From: Lysobacteraceae bacterium
GTDB taxonomy: Bacteria; Pseudomonadota; Gammaproteobacteria; Xanthomonadales; Rhodanobacteraceae
DNA: 10,122 nt
Direction: 5' to 3'
NCBI GenBank assembly: GCA_018971925.1
Contig: JAGWZT010000040.1
Coordinates: forward strand, 1 to 10,122
The position numbers and the translations under genes are program-made. This document shows, one piece after another, positions 1 to 6,210 of this stretch; position 1 is the stretch's first letter; each line of letters opens with the position of its first letter. The notes under the pieces were generated by a model. It had not been told where the DNA came from, ran no database searches, and saw only the letters and a list, made by a program, of their open reading frames with translations.

Positions 1-341
1 TAGAACCCGGCGACATTCACGCAGATTTCGAACGGCGTCTCGAACTGGTTGAAGTTGATTTCCTGCGGTACCAGGCCGATCTGACGCATCACGCCGCCGC
101 GGTCAGCGTGGATGGACAACCCGAACACGCGTGCATCGCCACCACTCGGGTTGACCAGCGACGAAAGAATCCCGATCAAGGTGGACTTGCCCGCGCCGTT
201 CGGCCCGAGCAGCGCGAAGAAATCGCCCTGCGCGACCCTCAGCGAGACGCCCTTCAGCGCCTGGACACCGTTGGCATAGGTCTTGCGCAGGTCAACGACT
301 TCAAGCGCCGGAACGGGGCCGGAAGCGGGGGTTGCAGGCAT
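1..341 (-). CDS. ABC transporter ATP-binding protein, YadG-like (partial, N-terminal part)
   Basis: This is the nucleotide-binding subunit of an ABC-2 type exporter; only about the first 113 residues are present because the window cuts the gene. Reading the minus strand from the ATG at 341, the protein shows the opening LEVVDLRKTY strand, VQALKGVSL, a perfect Walker A (GPNGAGKST) followed by LIGILSSLVNPSGG, and a Q-loop with LVPQE and then INFNQFETPF. This run closely resembles what I remember of E. coli YadG, an ATPase of about 308 residues paired with the permease YadH. The signature motif, Walker B and H-loop lie off the window, as should any permease gene. The protein would act on the cytoplasmic face of the inner membrane and its substrate is unknown. 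The start is uncertain: an in-frame ATG at 380 adds 13 poorly conserved residues, and neither start has a Shine-Dalgarno sequence. The gene is divergent from the reductase gene. Confidence 0.88.
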   Translation of the reverse strand, partial: MPATPASGPVPALEVVDLRKTYANGVQALKGVSLRVAQGDFFALLGPNGAGKSTLIGILSSLVNPSGGDARVFGLSIHADRGGVMRQIGLVPQEINFNQFETPFEICVNVAGF

Positions 342-385
342 GGAGGACCAGGCGGTGGGCGAAGCGGAGTCAGCGACCATCCCCT

Positions 386-391
386 ATTATA
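386..391 (-). promoter_or_regulatory. Possible -10 element (TATAAT) of the ABC ATPase gene
   Basis: The minus strand carries a perfect TATAAT in an otherwise GC-rich intergenic region. At 17-bp spacing the candidate -35 is TGGGGC, which is poor. A start about 6-7 bp downstream would fall at about 379-380, which is 38 bp before the ATG at 341 and on the alternative ATG at 380. The surrounding nonamer CTATTATAG is nearly self-complementary, so TATTAT at 385-390 could also serve the divergent reductase gene on the plus strand. No good -35 is visible there either. Confidence 0.4.
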
Positions 392-451
392 GAAGTTTCA
401 CCCGGGCCGCCCCATGCCGAACGGCAGGGTCTCTCTGGCGCATATCCCTTA

Positions 452-468
452 CGCTGGCGGTGCCAGCG
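452..468 (+). promoter_or_regulatory. Perfect inverted repeat upstream of the reductase gene
   Basis: CGCTGGC and GCCAGCG flank a 3-base GGT spacer, giving seven perfect pairs. The element ends 15 bp before the ATG at 484. No T-run follows, so it is not a terminator. It could be a protein-binding site or an RNA hairpin in the leader that limits ribosome access; the gene has no clear Shine-Dalgarno sequence. The repeat is seen; its role is inference. Confidence 0.45.
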
Positions 469-483
469 CGCACCTTCCAGCAC

Positions 484-1227
484 ATGATCGAACACTTCAA
501 CCTCAAGCTTGCCGACAGCCACATGCTGGCACCCAGCGTGCGCCACCTCGCGTTCGAACGCGCGGACGGCACGCCGTTTAAATTCACACCCGGCCAATTC
601 ATCCAGATCCACTTCAGCTACGACGACGGCAAGCCGACCAAGCGCAGCTATTCGGTCGGGACGCCCGCCGAAGATTCCGAAGTCGGCAGGCTGGAACTCG
701 CCGTGTCCTTCGTCGAAGGCGGCGCCGCCACCAAACTGCTCGGCGGTCTCGAACACGGCGGCACGGTGGACGCCAGCGGCCCGTACGGGCGCTTCTGCCT
801 GATGGACGACGACGCCAACCAGCGCTATCTGCTGATCGCCACCGGCACCGGCATTACCCCGTACCGCGCGATGCTGCCGAAGATCGAGCGACTGATCGCC
901 GACCGCGGCAAACGTGTCGCGTTGTTGTACGGCGCACGCAACGAACAGGAGCTGCTGTACGGCGAAGAATTCGAGGCCTTCGCCGGCAAGCACCCCGGTT
1001 TCACTTTCCACGCCTGCCTGTCGCGCGCCGCGCGCGCCGCGCCGCGCCCGAACGACCGCCGCGGCCACGTGCAGGACGCCCTGTCCGAACTCGCGCCGCA
1101 CCCCGAGCACGACATCGCCTACCTGTGCGGCAACCCCGACATGATCGACGCCAACTTCACCCTGCTGAAGGAACTCGGCCTGCCGATCAAGAACATCCGC
1201 CGCGAGAAGTACGTGTCGTCGCGGTAA
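484..1227 (+). CDS. fpr: Ferredoxin/flavodoxin--NADP(+) reductase family protein
   Basis: This soluble cytoplasmic flavoenzyme (247 residues, against about 248 for E. coli Fpr) moves electrons between NADPH and ferredoxin or flavodoxin, or a similar small carrier. An N-terminal FAD barrel (about 1-105) contains FTPGQFIQI, the FAD-binding RSYS at 54-57 and GPYGRF at 99-104. The NADP(H)-binding half contains ATGTGITPYRAML at 119-131, LLYGARNEQELLY at about 148-159 and CGNPDMI at 215-221. The chain ends in REKYVSSR. There is no ferredoxin domain, so this is a stand-alone reductase. I chose the ATG at 484 because family similarity begins there; an upstream in-frame ATG (283) and GTG (460) add only unrelated residues. 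No clear ribosome binding site is seen. The gene is a single cistron, divergent from the ABC ATPase gene and closed by a terminator. The symbol is by family; a related flavin reductase cannot be fully excluded. Confidence 0.85.
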   Translation: MIEHFNLKLADSHMLAPSVRHLAFERADGTPFKFTPGQFIQIHFSYDDGKPTKRSYSVGTPAEDSEVGRLELAVSFVEGGAATKLLGGLEHGGTVDASGPYGRFCLMDDDANQRYLLIATGTGITPYRAMLPKIERLIADRGKRVALLYGARNEQELLYGEEFEAFAGKHPGFTFHACLSRAARAAPRPNDRRGHVQDALSELAPHPEHDIAYLCGNPDMIDANFTLLKELGLPIKNIRREKYVSSR

Positions 1228-1289
1228 ATCGCCACACCTCGACATCAGATACGTACCCGCTCGCCGGTTGCGGCCAGTAGCAGCCCTTG

Positions 1290-1316
1290 CGGGAGCGATG
1301 TTGCGCACCCGTTTTT
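1290..1316 (+). terminator. Rho-independent terminator of the reductase gene
   Basis: The arms CGGGAGCG (1290-1297) and CGCACCCG (1304-1311) pair in seven of eight positions, with one A-A mismatch, around the loop ATGTTG. Five Ts follow directly (1312-1316). It lies 62 bp past the reductase stop. On the minus strand it has no downstream T-run, so it should not stop transcripts coming from kdpE. The GGGAGCGATGTTGCG core also resembles dispersed GGGAGCGAC-type extragenic repeats that I remember from Xanthomonadales genomes; this is untested. Confidence 0.72.
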
Positions 1317-1381
1317 CGTTCAGGCACCATGAAATCAAAAATCCCGGGTAGCCAAACTTGTTGGAAAGCCGTGTCTCGCAA

Positions 1382-2083
1382 TCAGTCAGTGCGTCCGACA
1401 AAGCGATAGCCGACACCCGGCTCGGTTTTCAGCCAGCGCGGTTGCGCGGGGTCGTCGCCAAGTTTCTGCCGCAGCTTGCCGATCACGATACGCAGGTATT
1501 GGCTGTCCTGCAGGTGGCTCGCGCCCCACACTTCGCGCAACAACTGCTGCTGGGTGACCACGCGCCCGGTATGGCGAAGCATCAGGGCCAGCACGGCATA
1601 TTCCTTGCGGGTGAGCGAAAGCGGCAAGCCGTCGAGCATCACCTCGCGCCGCGCGAGGTCGATGCCGAGCCGGCCGTCGTCGTAGCGCGGCCGCGCTTCT
1701 TCCGCGCCGGCCATCGCTCGATCCCGCAGCAGCGCGCGCAGGCGCGCCATCAGTTCCTGGATACCGAACGGCTTGGTCACGTAATCGTTGGCGCCGGCAT
1801 CCAGCGTGCGCACCTTTTCGGTTTCCGTATTGCGCACGGACAGCATCAGCACCGGCACCTGGCTCCACTGGCGCAGTTCGGACAACACCTCGTGGCCATC
1901 CCGATCAGGAAGGCCGAGGTCGAGGATCACCAGGTCGGGCTCGCGTGTCGCGGCCAGCGCCAGGCCCTCGGCCGCTGTGGCAGCCTGCAGCACCTCGTAG
2001 CCTTCCGCCCGCAGGCCGATGTCCAGGAAGCGCCGGATCTGCGCTTCGTCGTCGATCACCAGCACGCGCGGCGAGGCGTTCAT
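1382..2083 (-). CDS. kdpE: KdpE, response regulator of the kdp operon
   Basis: This OmpR/PhoB-class transcription factor (233 residues, against about 225 in E. coli) is phosphorylated by KdpD and activates the kdp promoter when K+ is scarce. The receiver domain (about 5-118) has the acidic pair D11-D12, phosphoacceptor D55 in ILDLGLPD, the switch serine S82 and K104 in VTKPF. The winged-helix DNA-binding domain (about 130-231) contains LTRKEYAVLALM, the recognition region around LREVWG, LRIVIGKLRQKL and the closing GVGYRFVG. ATG at 2083 overlaps the kdpD stop by the tetranucleotide ATGA (2080-2083). With no strong Shine-Dalgarno sequence, translation probably depends on ribosomes finishing kdpD. 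It is the last gene of the operon, and the 150 bp beyond it shows no convincing minus-strand terminator. Confidence 0.96.
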   Translation of the reverse strand: MNASPRVLVIDDEAQIRRFLDIGLRAEGYEVLQAATAAEGLALAATREPDLVILDLGLPDRDGHEVLSELRQWSQVPVLMLSVRNTETEKVRTLDAGANDYVTKPFGIQELMARLRALLRDRAMAGAEEARPRYDDGRLGIDLARREVMLDGLPLSLTRKEYAVLALMLRHTGRVVTQQQLLREVWGASHLQDSQYLRIVIGKLRQKLGDDPAQPRWLKTEPGVGYRFVGRTD

Positions 2084-4764
2084 GCGGAAGGATCCGGATT
2101 CGGGGGTTCGGAAGGCAACGGCAGGCTGATGCGGATGGTGGTACCGCCACCCTCGCGCGGCAAGGCCTCGACGCTGCCGCCATGCGCGCCGATCATGCCG
2201 CGGCAGATCGCGAGGCCGAGGCCGGTGCCCCCGATGTCGCGGTCGCCGCGCGAAACCGAGTAGAACATGTCGAAGATGCGCGCGCGTTCGTTTTCGGGAA
2301 TGCCGGGCCCGCGATCGCTCACCTCGATCAGCAACTTGTCGCCGGCAACGCGTACGACCACCAATACGGGCTGTTGCGGTGGCGAGAAACGTTCTGCGTT
2401 CTCGAGGATGTTGAACAGCGCCTGCTCGATCAGCGCCGGATGCACGTACAACAGCACCGTATCCGGTGGCAGCACAGTGTCCACGCGCACTTCGGGAAAC
2501 AGCTTGCGCAATCGGGTCACGGCGGCCGCCACGATTTCGGCCACATCGGTCCAGTCACGGTTGAGCTTGAGTGTGCCGTGGCCGAGGCGTGTCATGTCGA
2601 GCAGGTTCTGGATATAGCGATCGAGACGCTGGCCTTCGCCGAGGATCGCCTCAAGCAGCTCGCGCCGCTCGTTGGCGGGCAACTTCTCGTCGTAGTCCGC
2701 AAGCGTGCCAGCGGAGCCGATGATGGACGCCAGTGGCGAACGCAGGTCATGCGACACCGAGGACAGCAGCGCGTTGCGCAGGCGCTCGGTCTCGCCCTGC
2801 ACGCGCGCGCCTTCCAGTTCGTCGGCCAGGCGCGCGCGTGCCAGCGTCTGACCGATGTCCTGCACCATCGTCAGCGCCAGGCTGCGCCGATCGGGATCGG
2901 GCTCGCTTGCGCCGGGTGGAAAACGCAGCGCGGCGACGCCCACACGATTGTCCTCGCCGCCCAGCGGCAACAGCCAGCATGGGGCTGCGTTCAATGTATC
3001 GGTGAAGCGGCCGGCCTGCGCGGCGTGGCGCTCGCACCAGTCGGCGGCAGCCAGGTCCTGGGTTTGCAGGCGCATGTCGGCTGGCGATGAGGCGGCGACC
3101 CGCATCGCGTCGGAGGCATCGCGCGCCAGCAGCGCCGTTTCGCAACCCAGGGTCTGCGCGAGCGCCGCCGCGCCGGCCGCGCGAATGCCGGCAGCGTCGG
3201 TGCTGGTTGCGAGACGATGTCCCAGCGCCAGCAAAGCACGCGACTGCACGTGCGCGGCACGCAACGATTCAAGCTGCAATACCAGGCGCGTCGCCAGCCG
3301 GCTGCATACCAGGGCCGCGACCAGAAACAGGAACACCGTCAGCACGTCGTTGGGACTGGAGATTTGCAGCGTGTAGATCGGCGGCATGAAAAAGAAGTTG
3401 TCGGCGATGAAGCACAACACCGCCGTGTAGAACGCCACGGCCATCCGCGTGCGCACCGCGACCACCAGCACCGCGGTCAGGAAGATCAGCGACAGGTTGG
3501 CTACCGACAGATAGCGCTCGGCGACGAAGGCACACGCCAAAGCCACGATCGTGGTCAAGGTGGCAAAAAAGTATTCACGGCGCCGGCCCAGGCCGCCCGG
3601 CGGGCGCGGCAGCCGCAGCCTTCGGCGTGCCGCGGCGCGTTCGGCGGGCGTCGCGATGATGGTGAGCTCGAGATGGGCGCCGCGATGCAGCAACTGTTGG
3701 GTCAGCGAACGCCCCGCCATGCGCGCGAACACCCGTTCGCGCGTGCGGCCGAGGACGATCTGGCCCACGCCTTCGCGCTCGGCATACGCGAGCAGTTCGT
3801 CGGCGATCGCGTGCCCGCGCAGGATTTCGCCGTCGCCGCCCAGCCGCCGCGCCAGCCGCAGCGCCGCCTCCAGCCGCTCGCGCCGTCCCGCTTCGACGGG
3901 CGCGCCCGTGTCCACGAAGGCTACGCCCCAGCGCGCGCCGCGGCGTTCCGCGATGCGCCGTGCCATGCGCACCAGATACTCGCTCTGCGCGTACCCATCG
4001 ATCGCGGCCAGCACCCGGCGACGCACCGGCATGGCCGCACCGCGCGCCAGCATGGAACCGCGCAAGTCGCTTTCGACGTGGCCAGCCACGGTCTCGACGG
4101 CAAGTTCGCGCAAGGAAGCGAGATTGGTTGGCGTGAAGAACGCGTCCAGCGCAGCCGCAGCGGTTTCCGGCACGTACACCTTGCCCTGCTTGAGGCGCTG
4201 GATCAGTTCCCGCGGCGGCAAGTCCACCAGCACGATGTCGCGGGCGCGATCGAGAAAGGTGTCGGGAACGCGCTCGCGCACGGCCACGCCGGTGATCCGC
4301 CGCACCTGGTCGTTGAGGCTTTCGAGGTGCTGCACGTTGAGCGCGGTGTAGACCTCGATCCCGGCATCGAGCAGTTCGGCGATGTCCTGCCAGCGGCGTT
4401 CGTGGCGGCCGCCCGGCAGGTTGGTGTGCGCCAGTTCGTCCACCAACAGCACCGCCGGCTTGCGCGCCAGTGCCGCATCGAGATCGAACTCCTCGAAGTC
4501 GCGACCGTGGTAGCTGACCGGCCTGCGCGGCAGTACTTCGAGTCCTTCCAGCAGCGCCGTGGTTTCGGCGCGTTCGTGGGTTTCGACGATGCCCACCACC
4601 ACGTCCACGCCCTGTTTCTTCAGTTCGCGCGCGGCAGACAACATCGCCCAGGTCTTGCCGACCCCCGGCGCGGCACCAAGGAAGATCTTCAGACGGCGCT
4701 GCTGCTCGTCGCGTACGGCGTCGAGCAGTGCGTCGGCACGGGCTTCGCGGGGGGCTTCGGCCAT
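2080..4764 (-). CDS. kdpD: KdpD, K+-responsive sensor histidine kinase
   Basis: This inner-membrane sensor kinase/phosphatase controls KdpE; at 894 residues it matches the length of E. coli KdpD. The cytoplasmic N-terminal KdpD domain carries Walker A GAAPGVGKT (30-38) and Walker B VLLVDE (105-110). A universal-stress-protein-like domain follows (about 245-372). The membrane unit of four closely spaced helices lies at about 397-490 and a GAF-like region at about 520-645. The kinase core has H672 in SVSHDLRSP, an N-box ILENAERFSP (N789), G1 DRGPGIP (817-823) and G2 GGTGLGLA (845-852). All catalytic motifs are intact. The gene begins 38 bp after kdpC with only a weak Shine-Dalgarno sequence and overlaps kdpE by 4 bp. 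It lies in the same transcription unit as kdpABC, which fits autoregulation. The intercistronic hairpin at 4786-4812 may set its level relative to the pump genes. Confidence 0.97.
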   Translation of the reverse strand: MAEAPREARADALLDAVRDEQQRRLKIFLGAAPGVGKTWAMLSAARELKKQGVDVVVGIVETHERAETTALLEGLEVLPRRPVSYHGRDFEEFDLDAALARKPAVLLVDELAHTNLPGGRHERRWQDIAELLDAGIEVYTALNVQHLESLNDQVRRITGVAVRERVPDTFLDRARDIVLVDLPPRELIQRLKQGKVYVPETAAAALDAFFTPTNLASLRELAVETVAGHVESDLRGSMLARGAAMPVRRRVLAAIDGYAQSEYLVRMARRIAERRGARWGVAFVDTGAPVEAGRRERLEAALRLARRLGGDGEILRGHAIADELLAYAEREGVGQIVLGRTRERVFARMAGRSLTQQLLHRGAHLELTIIATPAERAAARRRLRLPRPPGGLGRRREYFFATLTTIVALACAFVAERYLSVANLSLIFLTAVLVVAVRTRMAVAFYTAVLCFIADNFFFMPPIYTLQISSPNDVLTVFLFLVAALVCSRLATRLVLQLESLRAAHVQSRALLALGHRLATSTDAAGIRAAGAAALAQTLGCETALLARDASDAMRVAASSPADMRLQTQDLAAADWCERHAAQAGRFTDTLNAAPCWLLPLGGEDNRVGVAALRFPPGASEPDPDRRSLALTMVQDIGQTLARARLADELEGARVQGETERLRNALLSSVSHDLRSPLASIIGSAGTLADYDEKLPANERRELLEAILGEGQRLDRYIQNLLDMTRLGHGTLKLNRDWTDVAEIVAAAVTRLRKLFPEVRVDTVLPPDTVLLYVHPALIEQALFNILENAERFSPPQQPVLVVVRVAGDKLLIEVSDRGPGIPENERARIFDMFYSVSRGDRDIGGTGLGLAICRGMIGAHGGSVEALPREGGGTTIRISLPLPSEPPNPDPSA

Positions 4765-4785
4765 GGGCGGACCGGGTGGAAGGGC

Positions 4786-4812
4786 GGCACTAAGTTAGCG
4801 CACTAACGTGCC
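4786..4812 (-). promoter_or_regulatory. Intercistronic hairpin spanning the kdpC stop codon
   Basis: In the mRNA sense, GGCAC then GTTAG pair with CTAAC and GTGCC around the tetraloop TGCG, with a 3-base TTA bulge on the 3' side. That is ten pairs, in two blocks of five. The loop fits the UNCG tetraloop pattern, although the closing pair is G-C rather than the favoured C-G. The kdpC stop codon (4805-4803) lies at the top of the stem. No T-run follows, so it is not an intrinsic terminator. It could be a processing or stability element, or could slow re-initiation at kdpD. The structure is read by eye; the role is inference. Confidence 0.45.
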
Positions 4813-5381
4813 ACCAACCTGTCCAAAGCGAGGTTCAATTCCATTACGTTGACGCGTGGCTCGCCCAGCACGCCGAACTGGCGGCCCTGGGTGTAGCGAT
4901 CGACCAGCGCGCGGACTTCTGCGGGTGGCAGGCTGCGTGCGCGTGCGACACGGTTCAACTGATACTGCGCCGCGGCCGGCGAAATGTCCGGATCGAGCCC
5001 GCTTCCGGAAGCGGTCACGAGGTCCACCGGCACCGGTGCGTCATTGCCGGGATCGGCCGCGTGCAACGCGGCGATGCGCTGCTTCACCGCGGCGGTCAGC
5101 GCGGGATTGCTCGGCCCCAGGTTGGAACCACCCGACGCGGCGCCGTTGTAGGGCTGCGGCGTAGTGGCCGAGGGTCGGCCCCAGAAATACTTGGGATCGG
5201 TGAACTGTTGGCCGATCAGATCAGACCCAACCGGCTTGCCGTTGCGCAGGATCAGGCTGCCGTTGGCCTGGTGCGGAAACACGAGTTGCGCGAGGCCGGT
5301 GACGGCGAACGGATAAACGACGCCGGTGATCGCGGTCAGCAGCAACAACAAAACGATGGCTTGGCGCAGCAACTTGCCCAT
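4803..5381 (-). CDS. kdpC: KdpC, K+-transporting ATPase subunit C
   Basis: This small subunit of the KdpFABC pump (192 residues, against about 190 in E. coli) has one N-terminal membrane helix and a periplasmic domain that contacts KdpA and is needed for assembly and activity. The helix is at about 7-30 (AIVLLLLLTAITGVVYP). Family motifs in order are GSDLIGQQF (52-60), YFWGRPSAT (65-73), SGGSNLGPSNP (83-93), VTASGSGLDPDIS (122-134) and GEPRVNVMELNLAL (173-186). No defect is seen. ATG at 5381 has the clearest ribosome binding site in the operon, GGAG at 5392-5389, 7 bases upstream. Unusually, the gene follows the porin gene by 13 bp instead of following kdpB directly. The strong site fits a need to restart translation after that inserted cistron. 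Confidence 0.97.
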   Translation of the reverse strand: MGKLLRQAIVLLLLLTAITGVVYPFAVTGLAQLVFPHQANGSLILRNGKPVGSDLIGQQFTDPKYFWGRPSATTPQPYNGAASGGSNLGPSNPALTAAVKQRIAALHAADPGNDAPVPVDLVTASGSGLDPDISPAAAQYQLNRVARARSLPPAEVRALVDRYTQGRQFGVLGEPRVNVMELNLALDRLVAR

Positions 5382-5388
5382 GGTGCGT

Positions 5389-5392
5389 CTCC
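5389..5392 (-). promoter_or_regulatory. Shine-Dalgarno sequence of kdpC
   Basis: The minus strand reads CCGGAGACGCACC then ATG, placing GGAG 7 bases from the start. It fixes the kdpC start and lies wholly in the 13-bp gap after the porin stop. It is clearly stronger than the candidate sites before kdpA, kdpB, kdpD and kdpE. Confidence 0.6.
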
Positions 5393-5394
5393 GG

Positions 5395-6210
5395 TCAGAA
5401 CGTGCCCTGCAGCATCACGAATCCGCGGGTGCCGCCGATATCGAGAGTGTCGTTCGGATCCAGCAGGCTCGCCGTCTGCCGGTAGAACGCGGCGTTGGTG
5501 GCGCGGATCACACCGCCACTCAACGACCAATGTGTTGCGAGTTGGTATTTCAGTGTGGCACCAAAATCGCTGTAGCTCGGGCTGCGGGCGCCGCTCGCGA
5601 GTGGCGCGATCAATGCGGTGGTGTAGTGCGTGTGACCCGCGTGCAAGGCGAGGCTCCAGGGACCGTGCAGCGGCAGCGCGGCGTCCAGTTGCAGGTAACC
5701 CGTGCCGCGTGAATCGCCGCGATAACCTTCCTCCACATCCGCGCCGAAGTAATCGGTGAGCGCGCGGTTGTACTTCAGCGTCAACCATTTCCAGCCGAGC
5801 GCGATGTTGGCTTCAAGCGTGTCGAACGAACGGGATGACAGACGCGGATTCGCATGATCGAGATTGCCGCCGGGGTAGACGTAACCGTACAGGCCCGCGC
5901 GCCACGACCAGCTATCACCGAAGGTGCGGCCGTAACTCGCGTAGAGGTCGAGCTCCATCGCACCACCTGGATAAATTCTCTCGCTGATGCTCGACGCCCA
6001 GAAGCCGGCGGCGAGGCCGTTCGCGGCAGCGTAGTCGGCGCCACCCTGGATCGCCGGCCCACCCCATGTCTGGGTGAGGCCGCGAAAAACATAGTCGGAA
6101 ACCACCGCGGCGTTGCCGGTGAGCGGACTCGCAGGCGCATCTGCGCGTGCGTGCGCCGCGACGCCGCAGGTCGCGGCGAGTGCGAACAGGATCCAACGCG
6201 CGCGCATCAT
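5395..6210 (-). CDS. TorF-family (TIGR02001-like) putative outer-membrane porin inside the kdp operon
   Basis: This predicted outer-membrane beta-barrel protein has 271 residues. An N-terminal signal peptide (R3/R5, hydrophobic core WILFALAATCGVAA) has a likely cleavage after A23 in AHARA|DAP. The mature start has the hallmark SDYVFRGLTQT, then AIQGGADY and GFWASSIS, as in the TorF/TIGR02001 family of proteobacterial putative porins. The rest alternates polar and aromatic residues with short turns. It includes YGYVYPGGNLDH, a DTLEANIALGWKWLTLKYN strand region and HAGHTHY, and it ends in VMLQGTF with the C-terminal phenylalanine typical of barrel proteins handled by the BAM machinery. ATG at 6210 overlaps the kdpB stop (ATGA, 6207-6210), with AGGGTGG a few bases upstream. 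The family has no established substrate. Placement between kdpB and kdpC suggests K+ passage across the outer membrane, which is inference. The frame stays open upstream through kdpB, but that part looks like a GC-rich shadow. Confidence 0.85.
   Translation of the reverse strand: MMRARWILFALAATCGVAAHARADAPASPLTGNAAVVSDYVFRGLTQTWGGPAIQGGADYAAANGLAAGFWASSISERIYPGGAMELDLYASYGRTFGDSWSWRAGLYGYVYPGGNLDHANPRLSSRSFDTLEANIALGWKWLTLKYNRALTDYFGADVEEGYRGDSRGTGYLQLDAALPLHGPWSLALHAGHTHYTTALIAPLASGARSPSYSDFGATLKYQLATHWSLSGGVIRATNAAFYRQTASLLDPNDTLDIGGTRGFVMLQGTF

Noticed and set aside
283..483. Upstream ATG at 283 as the reductase start.
   Set aside because: It would overlap the divergent ABC ATPase gene and adds 67 residues unlike the family. 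Family similarity begins at 484.
1187..1381. A 64-codon minus-strand open frame in the convergent gap.
   Set aside because: It overlaps the reductase 3' end and the terminator, has no ribosome binding site and has no recognisable family. It is more likely non-coding or repeat sequence.
1317..1381. Possible minus-strand terminator after kdpE near CCCGGGATTTTTG.
   Set aside because: CCCGGG has no loop, and the nearby CCAA/TTGG pairing is only four pairs and not adjacent to the T-run.
370..1416. A 348-codon minus-strand open frame opposite the reductase gene.
   Set aside because: It is Ala/Val/Gly/Arg-rich and lacks motifs, and the opposite strand encodes a reductase with all its FAD and NADP motifs.
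3217..4806. A 529-codon plus-strand open frame opposite kdpD.
   Set aside because: It is rich in Arg, Gln and His with no recognisable motif and lies wholly antisense to an intact kdpD. It is typical of antisense frames in GC-rich genes.
6139..6210. Possible lipoprotein signal (LAATC) in the porin signal peptide.
   Set aside because: The residue before the cysteine is Thr, which does not fit a lipobox, while a good AHARA|DAP signal peptidase I site follows.
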